From Candidatus Scybalocola faecavium (GTDB lineage Bacteria; Bacillota; Clostridia; Lachnospirales; Lachnospiraceae): 64,000 nucleotides of DNA. The stretch lies in contig DVFP01000020.1 of the NCBI GenBank assembly GCA_018713145.1, forward strand, positions 41,804 to 105,803. The letters run 5' to 3'. The position numbers were made by a program, and so were the translations under genes. Positions 46,189 through 55,122 of this stretch are shown one piece after another. Within the stretch, counting starts at the first letter, position 1, and each line of letters opens with the position of its first letter. The notes below the pieces were generated by a model, which saw only the letters and a program-made list of their open reading frames with translations, was not told where the DNA came from and searched no databases.

Positions 46189-48054
46189 TTACTGTGCTTT
46201 TACCTTTGTCCAAAGTTCGGAAAACAGACGTTTAATATCCGTATCCTGATAAGCGAAAATCTCATTTTTCTCATTGGAGGTATCCGGCACATACGCATTG
46301 ATCCCGGCGTAAGTCGTCTCCTGCATTTCCTCATAAGCCGATTTCACAACAGAAGTATAGCCTACATACTCTGTATTGGCCAGAGCTACATCATCTCTGA
46401 GCATAAAATTGATAAACTCGTGAGCCAGTTCCATTTCCTGACAATTTTTCGTGATCACCATGGCATCATACCACAGATTTGTTCCCTGCACAGGAGTACA
46501 ATAGCTCATGTTTTCATTTTCACTCATGATATAAGAAGCATCCCCGGAATATACAATAGCCAGGGCCTTATTTCCGCTGATCATATTATCGATCACATCA
46601 TCCCCCGCGTACACCGGTTTCATCGTGTCTCTCTGGGTGATGAGCCATTCATAAGCCTCCTGGATCTCATCCTCATTGTGGGTATTCATCGAATAGCCTA
46701 AAGCCTTCAAGGCCACCATAAAAGAATCCCGCTCACTATCATACATGTACAGATTTCCCTGGTACTTGGGATTCATCAGAACATCCCATCCGGCCGCTAT
46801 ATCCTCCTGGCTGACCACGGAAGTATCATATAAAATGCCTACGGTCCCCCAGAAATAAGGTACAGAATAGGTATTTCCCGGGTCATAGCTTTTGTTCAGC
46901 ACCTGATCCATTAAATGATCCTTATTTGTGATCAAATCCCACTGGATAGGAGCCAGGTATTCTTCCCGGATAAGCCGCTCGATCATATAATCCGAGGGCA
47001 CCAGCACATCATACCGCTCGCCGCTGCTAAGCTTTGTGTACATCATTTCATTGGACTCAAAAGTATCATAGATCACTGTACAGTGATATTCATTTTCAAA
47101 TCGGGTTAAAAGATCCGGGTCAATATATTCTCCGGCGTTATAAACGTACAAAGTTTTTTTACCGCTCCGGCTGGCTGCGGAAATTCCTGCCACCAGACAG
47201 ACTAAAAGGATGCAGGCTGCGGCTGCGGCAATATAGCTGCGCTTTCTGTGCTTTAAATAAGACGCCTCTGTTTTTCTGTGTTTTTTTCGGATCACCGGAA
47301 TCACATTGACAAACACCAAAATTGCCACAATGACCACGATCACAATGGTAGACAAGGCGTTGATCGTCGGATTGATCCGTTTAGTCATATTATAAACAAT
47401 AATGGAAATATTTTTTACGCCATTTCCTGAAACAAAATAGGAAATGACAAAGTCGTCAAAGGACATGGTAAAGGCCAGCAGTGCCCCGGCAAAGATCCCG
47501 GGACGGATCATCGGCAGGATCACCTTTGTCAACGCCTGGAACGGGGTGGCTCCCAGATCCATGGCAGCATTGGCCAGGTTAGGATCCAGGCTGCGCACTT
47601 TAGGGTACACGCTGGTGATCACAAAGGGGGTGCAAAAACTGATATGGGCCAAAAGCATGGTCCAATAGCCTTTAGGCATCCCCACAGAGGAGAACAGCAG
47701 CATCAGCGAAATCGCTGACACGATCTCCGGATTTAAAATAGGGATATTGTTTATATTCAGCAAATACTCCTTTAAAAACTTCCGGGACTTGGACAGGCCA
47801 AGAGCCGTCATGGTCCCAAGGACGGTAGAGATCACAGTGGACAAAAGGGCCACTGTGACGGACACATAAACCGCAGACATGATCTCGCTGTTGGATAAAA
47901 GCTCCTTATACCACCGCAGGGAAAATCCCGTAAAATTCGTCAGGGATTTTGAGGAATTAAAGGAGAAGATCACCGTTACCACAATGGGCAGATAAAAAAA
48001 TATAAAGCACAAGGCCATATAAAATCGTGATAAAAATCGTCTGAATCTTTTCAT
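46189..48054 (-). CDS. Fused polyamine permease and binding protein (PotC-PotD)
   Basis: One 621-residue ORF. Residues 1-265 are a PotC-type inner-membrane permease with about six helices and the EAA loop NAAMDLGATPFQALTKVILP. A further transmembrane helix (about 272-292, AAAACILLVCLVAGISAAS) leads into a PotD-type solute-binding domain: LYVYNAGEYIDPDLLTRFE, YDVLVPSDYMIERL, VPYFWGTVGILYD and AIVYSGDASYIM. Fusion keeps the binding protein tethered outside. It completes a spermidine/putrescine importer with potA and potB. RBS GAGGGG. Confidence 0.94.
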   Translation of the reverse strand: MKRFRRFLSRFYMALCFIFFYLPIVVTVIFSFNSSKSLTNFTGFSLRWYKELLSNSEIMSAVYVSVTVALLSTVISTVLGTMTALGLSKSRKFLKEYLLNINNIPILNPEIVSAISLMLLFSSVGMPKGYWTMLLAHISFCTPFVITSVYPKVRSLDPNLANAAMDLGATPFQALTKVILPMIRPGIFAGALLAFTMSFDDFVISYFVSGNGVKNISIIVYNMTKRINPTINALSTIVIVVIVAILVFVNVIPVIRKKHRKTEASYLKHRKRSYIAAAAACILLVCLVAGISAASRSGKKTLYVYNAGEYIDPDLLTRFENEYHCTVIYDTFESNEMMYTKLSSGERYDVLVPSDYMIERLIREEYLAPIQWDLITNKDHLMDQVLNKSYDPGNTYSVPYFWGTVGILYDTSVVSQEDIAAGWDVLMNPKYQGNLYMYDSERDSFMVALKALGYSMNTHNEDEIQEAYEWLITQRDTMKPVYAGDDVIDNMISGNKALAIVYSGDASYIMSENENMSYCTPVQGTNLWYDAMVITKNCQEMELAHEFINFMLRDDVALANTEYVGYTSVVKSAYEEMQETTYAGINAYVPDTSNEKNEIFAYQDTDIKRLFSELWTKVKAQ

Positions 48055-48063
48055 CGGCCCCTC

Positions 48064-48882
48064 CTAGTTCTCTTTTACGTCAATTTTTTTCATAAATTTC
48101 ATGAAAATCAAAATGATCGCCGCTAAAAGCAGGGAAATAGCGCTGCCAAAATTCCAGTCTCCCACAGAGATAAACTGATTTTCAATGAGATTTCCTATAA
48201 GCACATACTGTCCCCCGCCAAGAAGCTTTGGAATAACAAAGGTGGAAATGGACATTAAAAATACCATCATACATCCGTTAAGGACTCCCGGCATGGACAT
48301 TTTTAAAATGATCTTTTTAAACGTCTGCACCGGATTCGCCCCCAGATCATAGGCTGCCTCAATAAGCGAATGATCCATTTTACTTAAAGACGTATGAATG
48401 GGAATGATCATAAATGGCAGGAAGTTGCACACCATGCCAAGGATCACGGAAAAGTCTGTATACATCATAGACACAGGCCCCAGTCCAAGCTTTGACAAAA
48501 GATTATTTATGATCCCATTATCTGCCAAAAGGTTCATCCAGGCATACGTCCTCAGCAGCATATTGATCCATGTAGGGATTGTGACCACCAGGATCAAAAG
48601 CCCCTGGACCTCCTCCCGGCACTTGGAAATAATATAGGCCAGAGGGTATCCCACCACCAGACAGATCACTGTCGTAATCACACCCATTTTAATGGATTTC
48701 CAAAAGACGTTCAGGTAAGTGGGTTCAATGATCTTGGCAAAATTATCCAAAGTAAAATTTAAGGTCTTCACCGCATTGCCATCTGTCGTAAAGGCATAAA
48801 TGGCAATCAGCAGCAGGGGCACAGCGATCATCAGCGCCGACCAGACGATATATGGGTAGGTGAGTTTTCTAAAATGCTTCAT
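48064..48882 (-). CDS. potB: Spermidine/putrescine ABC permease PotB
   Basis: A 272-residue inner-membrane permease with six helices. The EAA loop is EAAYDLGANPVQTFKKIILKM, cut short here only by its position in the loop. PotB and PotC form the channel of the polyamine importer. Its ATG overlaps the potA stop by one base and the fused potC-potD gene starts 9 bases after its stop, so translation is coupled. The first residues [14 protein letters not shown] are typical of PotB. Confidence 0.94.
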   Translation of the reverse strand: MKHFRKLTYPYIVWSALMIAVPLLLIAIYAFTTDGNAVKTLNFTLDNFAKIIEPTYLNVFWKSIKMGVITTVICLVVGYPLAYIISKCREEVQGLLILVVTIPTWINMLLRTYAWMNLLADNGIINNLLSKLGLGPVSMMYTDFSVILGMVCNFLPFMIIPIHTSLSKMDHSLIEAAYDLGANPVQTFKKIILKMSMPGVLNGCMMVFLMSISTFVIPKLLGGGQYVLIGNLIENQFISVGDWNFGSAISLLLAAIILIFMKFMKKIDVKEN

Positions 48883-49925
48883 CAGTATCCTCCCATCCGG
48901 CTCATGACATGAATATCCTCCGGTCCAAATAAAAGCCCTACATTGCGGCCTTCCTGGGCATAATCTGTCGTGTGGACCATGTAGGTACGAAGTTCAGTTT
49001 CCACAAGAATCTCATAATGGACGCCCTTAAAGGTCACAGACCGGACAATGCCTGTGATCTTGGCCTGTTCCGGCTCCACAATATCCAGATCCTCCGGCCG
49101 CAGCACCACCTCGATGGGTTCATTATCCTCAAAGCCTTTATCCACACATTCAAACCGGAAACCGTCAAATTCCACCAGATAATCTTTAAGCATGGTGCCC
49201 TCAATAATATTGGACTCGCCAATAAAGCTGGCTACAAACCGGTTTTCCGGCTCATTGTAAATATCTGTGGGGGAGCCGATCTGCTGGATCTGTCCGTCAT
49301 TCATGACCACCACTGTATCAGACATGGACAAGGCTTCCTCCTGGTCGTGGGTAACATAAATAAAAGTGATCCCAACTTCCTGCTGGATCTTTTTCAGCTC
49401 CCGCTGCATGTCCTTGCGCATTTTCGCATCCAAAGCCCCCAGCGGTTCATCTAAAAGGAGCACCTTAGGCTCATTGACCAAAGCCCTGGCAATGGCTACC
49501 CGCTGCTGCTGTCCTCCGGAAAGCAAAGTCACATCCCGGCTGCCAAAACCTTCCAGGCCTACCAGCTTTAACATCCGCTCTACCTTCTGGCGGATCACAT
49601 TTTTATCCATTTTTTTAATATTTAAACCAAAAGCAATGTTTTCAAAAACATTCATATGGGGAAACAAGGCATACTTTTGAAATACCGTATTGATCTCCCG
49701 TTTATACGGAGGCACCTTGGAAATCTCAATGCCGTTAAATAATACCTGACCATCGCTGGGCTCCTCAAAGCCGGCAATGATCCTTAAGGTGGTCGTTTTC
49801 CCACAGCCGCTTGGCCCTAAAAGGGTCAGAAATTCATTTTCGTAAACATCCAGGTTAATGCCCCGCAAAACCTGCTGATCTTCAAAATTTTTAGTAAGAT
49901 TTTTTAATTCGATCAATTTGTTCAT
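48882..49925 (-). CDS. potA: Spermidine/putrescine ABC ATPase PotA
   Basis: A 347-residue ATPase. Walker A is [17 protein letters not shown], the signature [18 protein letters not shown] and Walker [18 protein letters not shown]-terminal TOBE domain (about 265-340, [13 protein letters not shown]) follows. It powers the PotB/PotC-D channel. It is transcribed after an XRE-cupin regulator that probably controls the operon. Confidence 0.95.
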   Translation of the reverse strand: MNKLIELKNLTKNFEDQQVLRGINLDVYENEFLTLLGPSGCGKTTTLRIIAGFEEPSDGQVLFNGIEISKVPPYKREINTVFQKYALFPHMNVFENIAFGLNIKKMDKNVIRQKVERMLKLVGLEGFGSRDVTLLSGGQQQRVAIARALVNEPKVLLLDEPLGALDAKMRKDMQRELKKIQQEVGITFIYVTHDQEEALSMSDTVVVMNDGQIQQIGSPTDIYNEPENRFVASFIGESNIIEGTMLKDYLVEFDGFRFECVDKGFEDNEPIEVVLRPEDLDIVEPEQAKITGIVRSVTFKGVHYEILVETELRTYMVHTTDYAQEGRNVGLLFGPEDIHVMSRMGGY

Positions 49926-49950
49926 CCTGTGTAAGTCTCTCCCTTATTCT

Positions 49951-50484
49951 CTAAAATGACGGCGGTGTGGATACCCACAGCACCTTTGCCCTGTTCTCCC
50001 ACGGGTTGCTTAAATAATGAGGGCAGTCACACTTAAAGCAGAAGGTCTGTCCCTTCTTTACTATAAACTTTTTATCGCCATAGTGAAGGAGGATCCGTCC
50101 GGACAGCACATAACCAAACACTTCCCCCTCGAAAGGTTCCACCTTCGGAGAGCAGCCGTCCTTCTTAAGCTCCAGCAAAATAGGCTCCATGGCATTTTTC
50201 TGGGCATTGGGCACAATATAGGAAATATCAAAGCCTTCCTGATGATTTTCAAAAAAATCCCCTGTGCCGAAAACAATCTTTTCATCCTTTTCTTCTGCAA
50301 AAAAGGCCCCCAGAGTCGTCCCTAATGCCTCCAATATATCCGATAATGTTGCAATGGACGGAGATGTAAGGTTCCGCTCCACCTGAGACAAAAATCCTTT
50401 CGTCACTTCACACCGGTTGGCCAGCTCCTCCAGAGTAAGCTGATTTTTCAATCTAAGCCTTTTAAGCTTTTCTCCGATCTGCAT
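49951..50484 (-). CDS. XRE-family regulator with cupin domain
   Basis: A 177-residue regulator. A helix-turn-helix is in residues 1-65 (KNQLTLEELANRCEVTKGFLSQVER), followed by a cupin domain (about 100-177) with VEPFEGEVFGYVLSGRILLHY and the CFKCDCPHYLSNPWENRA end. Relatives include PuuR-like regulators of polyamine metabolism. It precedes potA by 25 bases, so it likely represses or activates the polyamine importer, sensing a polyamine with the cupin domain. RBS GGTGGAGG lies very close to the ATG. Confidence 0.9.
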   Translation of the reverse strand: MQIGEKLKRLRLKNQLTLEELANRCEVTKGFLSQVERNLTSPSIATLSDILEALGTTLGAFFAEEKDEKIVFGTGDFFENHQEGFDISYIVPNAQKNAMEPILLELKKDGCSPKVEPFEGEVFGYVLSGRILLHYGDKKFIVKKGQTFCFKCDCPHYLSNPWENRAKVLWVSTPPSF

Positions 50485-50999
50485 CCTCCACCTGCCTTTC
50501 TGACAATCTGATCTTTAACACACCAGTGGCGGGAGCACTTCGGTCAGGCAAGCCTGTCCTGCCGTGCTCCCGCCACTTCTTACAAGGCACTATTATACAC
50601 GCATTTATTTTCATGTCAATGTTTTCTTAACAAAAAGTTTGGTATATGTAAACTTATTGTTACTGTTCACTGGCTTGTCAGTGAACAGCAGCAACTTTTT
50701 CACTGTTTTCGTGGCCCGTGATTTTTGCGTCTAAATTATTCGGCTATAGATTGAAAAGTTTCAATATAAGCCGAACTGAAGCAAGAAAAGTTCGGCTATA
50801 AGCAGCAGAATCGCATATCGGGTCGAAATGGAAGCTTAAATTCTACGGCTGCCAAGTGTAAAATCGCATTTTGGGGTGTAGTTGGATAAATTGGCGGCCG
50901 AGTATATTTGCCTGACAGGCTCCAAACGGAATCCCCAAAGTTGAGGAAGAATCAAAATCCTGTCTGTAACCGTAATCCCCCTTAAAATTATACGGATTT
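50485..50999. other. Gene-free 515-base stretch with several inverted repeats
   Basis: No supported gene; one minus ORF (50836-51051) has no ribosome site. It contains the strong hairpin at 50525-50576 and a hairpin built on CTGTTCACTG/CAGTGAACAG (50663-50688). The word TTCGGCTATA occurs directly at 50739 and 50791, with an inverted copy at 50764-50774. This makes a palindrome around TTGAAAAGTTTCAA. It could hold a small RNA. Confidence 0.45.
50525..50576. terminator. Strong GC-rich hairpin
   Basis: AGTGGCGGGAGCAC (50525-50538) pairs with GTGCTCCCGCCACT (50563-50576), 14 bp, with a loop containing AGGCAAGCCT. It is located upstream of the XRE-cupin gene, so it may end transcripts from the right. 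Confidence 0.7.
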
Positions 51000-52352
51000 T
51001 CAAACTACCGACCAGGCCTCGGGCAATGACTCTTCCAACTCCATATACCAATACCCAAACTGCCCCGGCCCCGCTGCATGGGCCCGCACCGGTTTAAATC
51101 TGGTGAAACCAAACATGTCAGCCATAAACCGCTCCCGCTCATCATCCACACCGGGAACGCCAAAAACAAATGTCCCATCCTTTTTCCGGGCCATGATCAG
51201 ATGGCGATAGCGGTAATATCCGTGAAGAAGAAAGCTGTTTCCTGCCAGACGCCAGTAGGGCATGGGAAGCAGGCCAATATCCTGGGGCTCCATGCGCACA
51301 CAGGCGGTCATCTCATCGTCCTCAAAAGGAAACATGCGCATTCCCTGATCCATGATCTTTTCCAGGGCCGAGGAACCGGGAGATAAGGCTGTGGAACCGG
51401 GAGACGACTTCTCCCCTTCCGCCTCCACGGGCAGCTTTGCCGCACCCCCCATCGATTCCGCTTTCAGATTTAAGCTCTTAAGCTCCTCCACAGGCACTGT
51501 GCTGTCCAGCTTTTGAGGCAGTTTGGGATCGGCATAAGCCGCCCCGGTCTTCATCAACTCTGATAAAAAAGGATGCGCCGACTTGGGGGCAGTTTCTCCG
51601 GATGCAAAAATCTGGCTTTTGAGCGGCGCCGGCTCCCCTAACACAGAATCTGCGCCTTTTGGCGGCGCCGGCTCCCCTAATGCAGAAGCCGTGTCTTTTG
51701 GCAGCGCCGGCTCCTCTAATGCAGAATCCGTGTCTTTTGACAGCGCCGGCTCCTCTAATGCAGAATCCGCACCTTTAGGCGGCGCCGGCTCCTCTAATGC
51801 AGAATCCGCACCTTTAGGCGGCGCCGGCTCCGATAGCAAAGGGTTCTCCCGGGCGGCCATTCCGGCCTGGGAAGGTTCCTCTTCCCGGAAAGACTCTTCC
51901 TCCCGGGCAGCGGTCCCGGCCTGGGAAGCTTCTTCCTGTAAAGCGACTTCCCCGCCCTGTAACATAGGCACAAACCGGCTCACATCCAGAGCCTCGTCAT
52001 CCCATCCGGTGCCGTAAATCTTTCCGTTATCCCCCTGAATGATCATTCCCCGCACATCATCCAGAGTATACCCAGAACCCTGGATGTTGTCCGCGTCTGT
52101 CCCCCCGTCAAAGGTTCCCGCGCTGTTTTGAGTCTGAAGTTCTCCCAGATAAATGCCTAAAAGACGTTTTTCTTTCCGGACAAACATATAAACCGAAAAC
52201 TTTACATGGCTTTCATGGTACATATTTTTCATGGTAATGCTGACCCGGCACTGGCCGCTCCGGCTTTCTACCTTGGCAAAGCCTGTATTCATGGTTTTTA
52301 TTCCCCGCTCGTACAAATAAATATAGGAGATAAATCTATTATAATCAGCCAT
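51000..52352 (-). CDS. Unknown protein with 13-residue repeat hinge
   Basis: A 450-residue protein I cannot assign. The N-terminal domain (1-140) begins MADYNRFISYIYLYERG and includes VEASRS-type strands with FVRKEKRLLGIYLGELQ. Residues about 150-290 are a low-complexity Ala/Pro/Glu hinge. It contains six to seven tandem 13-residue units such as EPAPPKGADSALE, encoded by 39-bp repeats. The C-terminal domain (about 345-450) is compact and aromatic (GLLPMPYWRLAGNSFLLHGY; FGVPGVDDERERFMADMFG). No signal peptide. Start at MADYNR after GGAGGAA. It sits alone, well expressed by its ribosome site. Confidence 0.8.
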   Translation of the reverse strand: MADYNRFISYIYLYERGIKTMNTGFAKVESRSGQCRVSITMKNMYHESHVKFSVYMFVRKEKRLLGIYLGELQTQNSAGTFDGGTDADNIQGSGYTLDDVRGMIIQGDNGKIYGTGWDDEALDVSRFVPMLQGGEVALQEEASQAGTAAREEESFREEEPSQAGMAARENPLLSEPAPPKGADSALEEPAPPKGADSALEEPALSKDTDSALEEPALPKDTASALGEPAPPKGADSVLGEPAPLKSQIFASGETAPKSAHPFLSELMKTGAAYADPKLPQKLDSTVPVEELKSLNLKAESMGGAAKLPVEAEGEKSSPGSTALSPGSSALEKIMDQGMRMFPFEDDEMTACVRMEPQDIGLLPMPYWRLAGNSFLLHGYYRYRHLIMARKKDGTFVFGVPGVDDERERFMADMFGFTRFKPVRAHAAGPGQFGYWYMELEESLPEAWSVV

Positions 52353-52429
52353 AAAAAAATTCCTCCTTCTCGCCACACAGCAGCCACTCCTGCCTGCGGA
52401 CGCCATATTCCGGGACAGCCGCAGGAATT

Positions 52430-52457
52430 GCAGCAGCCCAGCCGTCTGAACTGCTGC
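52430..52457. repeat. 28-bp palindrome, family member 2
   Basis: GCAGCAGCCCAG-CCGT-CTGAACTGCTGC. Mismatches become G-U pairs in the minus-strand RNA. It lies just upstream of the leftward unknown gene. Confidence 0.6.
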
Positions 52458-52599
52458 ATACAGAAATTTTATATAGTCTACTGTATGACTTAAAAGAGGA
52501 ATTTAGAACTTAACCTCTATTTCACATTAAATGCCCATCCGGATCTTCCTGTCCGGCTTAAGATGTTCAAAATATCCGCCATTCTGAACCGTCACAAAT

Positions 52600-53802
52600 T
52601 TACGCATTAAACATGAAACGCTCGCTGTTAAAAGCTTTCACAATAACGCCGGAAAGCAGGGCGCTGTAAACTAAAGTGCTTCCAATGGTCAGTAAGAAAT
52701 GCACCACCGTAAGCTCCTGAGTAAAGATCTCGCCTAATGCCAAAGCCACATTGTAAATAGGAATCAGGTATTCCCATGTTTCATGACCGCCGGATGTAGA
52801 CAGCATGGTAAACAGTCCGGCCACAATAACAATGATGTACAAAGGCGATACATAAGTGGTGGCTTCCTTCATGGTCTTTGCCAGTACAGCCACCAGGCCG
52901 ACCAGGGATACATAAAAGAAGGCTAAAAGGATCATCAGGACTATGACCATAAGCACCTGGGAGGCATTAAAGGAAAATGCCAGATCGCCGGTTCCCATCG
53001 TCTGAGGCATAGCCACCACAAGGGCGATAATATACACTGCCGCGCTGAGCATGGACATGCAGGTCAAAGCCAGCAGCTTGCCTAAAACAATGTCACTGCG
53101 CCGCACCGGGGTCACCAGCATACTTGCCATAGTCCCCCGCTCTTTTTCACCGGTAATCGTATCCGTTCCAAGGCTCATCGTCCCGGCAAATAGCAAAATA
53201 GTGATCAAATACGGCAGCATCATGGACAAAATCTGTCCCGCCGCCCTCTGTTCGTCAATGATAGTCCCGCCGCCGGAAGCGTTTACTGTAAATACATCCA
53301 GCATTTTCAGATCACCGATCCGCTGAGTCAAAAGGGCCGGACGAATAGAATCATCAAAGACTGTATTCAGCCGGGTCCAGGCTTCATTGGAATAATCCTC
53401 AGAAGGATTATAAAATACCTGAATATCCGGGATTTCTCCCCCTTCTGTATAAGACTCTACACTTTCCATAAAATTTTCAGGGAAAATCACGATCAGGTCA
53501 ATGGATCCATCCGCTACCAAAGCCTTCATAGCTTCTAAATCGCTGCTTTCATCAAAAACTGTCACCTGGGACTGATCCATAAAATCTCCCATCAGCCCGG
53601 AAATTTCCTCCGGCATATTTTCCACATAAACAATGGATTTATGTTCTTCAATATCCTGGGTCATATTTTTCCCAAGATAACCGATCAGGGCGTAAATCCC
53701 GATCATTAAGATCACCGGCAGGATAAACAAAGAAAAAATCATCTTTGGTTCCCGAAATACCCGGCGCATTTCCTTATTAAATACAACCTTCAAACCTCTC
53801 AT
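52600..53802 (-). CDS. ABC-2 type permease (NatB-like)
   Basis: A 400-residue membrane protein. An N-terminal helix (about 25-45) is followed by a large extracellular domain (50-180) and five C-terminal helices (190-395). The loop TITGEKERGTMASMLVTPVRR is the family signature of NatB/ABC-2 permeases. It exports an unknown substrate, by analogy sodium, antibiotics or peptides. It begins 3 bases after the ATPase stop in a PadR-controlled operon. RBS GAAGGAGGC. Confidence 0.92.
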   Translation of the reverse strand: MRGLKVVFNKEMRRVFREPKMIFSLFILPVILMIGIYALIGYLGKNMTQDIEEHKSIVYVENMPEEISGLMGDFMDQSQVTVFDESSDLEAMKALVADGSIDLIVIFPENFMESVESYTEGGEIPDIQVFYNPSEDYSNEAWTRLNTVFDDSIRPALLTQRIGDLKMLDVFTVNASGGGTIIDEQRAAGQILSMMLPYLITILLFAGTMSLGTDTITGEKERGTMASMLVTPVRRSDIVLGKLLALTCMSMLSAAVYIIALVVAMPQTMGTGDLAFSFNASQVLMVIVLMILLAFFYVSLVGLVAVLAKTMKEATTYVSPLYIIVIVAGLFTMLSTSGGHETWEYLIPIYNVALALGEIFTQELTVVHFLLTIGSTLVYSALLSGVIVKAFNSERFMFNA

Positions 53803-53805
53803 GTC

Positions 53806-54579
53806 TTATGCCTCCTTCTCATACTGCCTATAAAACTCAAAGAAGGCATCTTCCAGATCTCCAGAGCCGGTCTGTGCTTCCAGCTCCTCTAAAGTCCCCA
53901 TCGCTGCCAGCTTTCCGTCAATAATAATGGCAATACGGTCACACAGCTTTTGTGCTTCGGACATCACATGGGTAGACACAATAATCGTCTTTCCCCGTTC
54001 CTTCAGCATACGCAGATAATCCAGCACTGCTCTGGCTGTAATAATGTCCAGGCCATTGGTAGGCTCGTCAAATATAATGATTTCCGGATCATGGACAAGG
54101 CTTACGGCTATAGAAACCTTCTGCTTCATACCTGTAGAAAGCTCCTCGACTTTTTTATCCTTAAAATCCATAATTCCAAAATATTCAAATAATTCCTTTT
54201 TCCGGGCATTAATCTCTTCTTCTTTCATTCCCCGCAGCCGTCCGAAAAAGGAAAAAAGATAATCCGGTGTAAAATACGGATCCATTTTGATCTCATTCGT
54301 CAAAAAGCTGATCTTAGCCCGAACCTTCTCTGCGTCATGACACACATCCAGCCCGTCCACGGTAATGGTTCCCCTGGTGGGCTTAAGCAAGGTGGCAAGA
54401 CAGCGAAGGGTCGTCGTCTTTCCCGCGCCGTTGGTGCCTAAAAGGCCGAAAATCTCTCCCGGCTGTACAGTTAAAGAAAGATCATCCACGGCTTTTTTCT
54501 GGGTGGATTTTGTTTTCTGTTCTTTTTGCTGCTTTTTGTTTAGCTTGTAAATTTTGGTAAGATTTTTTATCTCGATCAT
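53806..54579 (-). CDS. ABC transporter ATPase (NatA-like)
   Basis: A 257-residue ATPase. Walker A is FGLLGTNGAGKTTTLRCLA, the signature ELSTGMKQKVSIAVSLV and Walker B IIIFDEPTNGLDI. A Lys-rich insertion (KLNKKQQKEQKTKSTQKK) sits near the N-terminus. Together with the downstream NatB-like permease it forms a simple exporter. The PadR gene upstream is the likely controller. RBS GAGAGGA. Confidence 0.94.
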   Translation of the reverse strand: MIEIKNLTKIYKLNKKQQKEQKTKSTQKKAVDDLSLTVQPGEIFGLLGTNGAGKTTTLRCLATLLKPTRGTITVDGLDVCHDAEKVRAKISFLTNEIKMDPYFTPDYLFSFFGRLRGMKEEEINARKKELFEYFGIMDFKDKKVEELSTGMKQKVSIAVSLVHDPEIIIFDEPTNGLDIITARAVLDYLRMLKERGKTIIVSTHVMSEAQKLCDRIAIIIDGKLAAMGTLEELEAQTGSGDLEDAFFEFYRQYEKEA

Positions 54580-54639
54580 AAATCCTCTCTTTCTGGAACT
54601 TATACCTTGCCGTCTCTGACTTTCTCCGGCGGTGCCCGA

Positions 54640-54969
54640 TCAAGGCAGCTTTTCTTCCATCTGGGAAAATGCGGCCCTGGCGCACGCCAGCATCTGCTCA
54701 AGACGCTGTATTTCTTTGTCCAGAACATCCCCCCCCTGGGTCGTCAGGCGGTAAATGCGGCGTTTTCCCTCCTGTCCGGCCTGAGAAATCCATCCCTTCT
54801 GTATCATATTGCTTAAAGCACCGTACATAGTTCCCGGGCCGATCGTGACAAGCCCTTGAGACAGAGCTTTTACCCGGCTCATGATCTTATATCCATAGCT
54901 TTCCCCCATGGACAGGCATAAAAGAATGTAGTAACAGCTTTCTGTTAAAGGTTCACTTCTGTGCTCCAA
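54640..54969 (-). CDS. PadR-family transcriptional regulator
   Basis: A 109-residue winged-helix regulator. Family pattern: SCYYILLCLSMGESYGYKIM, LVTIGPGTMYGALSNMIQKG and KRRIYRLTTQGGDVLDKE. The start is TTG, 8 bases after GGAGG. PadR proteins usually repress exporter genes until a drug or phenolic compound binds. The ABC-2 exporter genes directly downstream are the probable targets and may share its transcript. Confidence 0.92.
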   Translation of the reverse strand: MEHRSEPLTESCYYILLCLSMGESYGYKIMSRVKALSQGLVTIGPGTMYGALSNMIQKGWISQAGQEGKRRIYRLTTQGGDVLDKEIQRLEQMLACARAAFSQMEEKLP

Positions 54970-55122
54970 AGCGTCTGCCTCCCATCAGTATCTATATCAA
55001 AGCCGGTCACTGCCCCCAGACCGCACATATCTGCTTACACAGGCACGGTATGGATCCGTCGGGCATATCGGACAAAATGTATCGTGTTCCGATATATATC
55101 GTAACACGATATATTTTAAATG

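Noticed and set aside
50836..51051. 71-codon minus-strand ORF
   Set aside because: No ribosome site, unusual composition, and it overlaps the end of the unknown gene at 51000.
51590..51840. CRISPR-like array
   Set aside because: The 39-bp units are directly joined without unique spacers and lie in frame within a gene.
51583..52017. Long + strand ORF opposite the repeat hinge
   Set aside because: Simply the reverse reading of the 39-bp coding repeats, no ribosome site.
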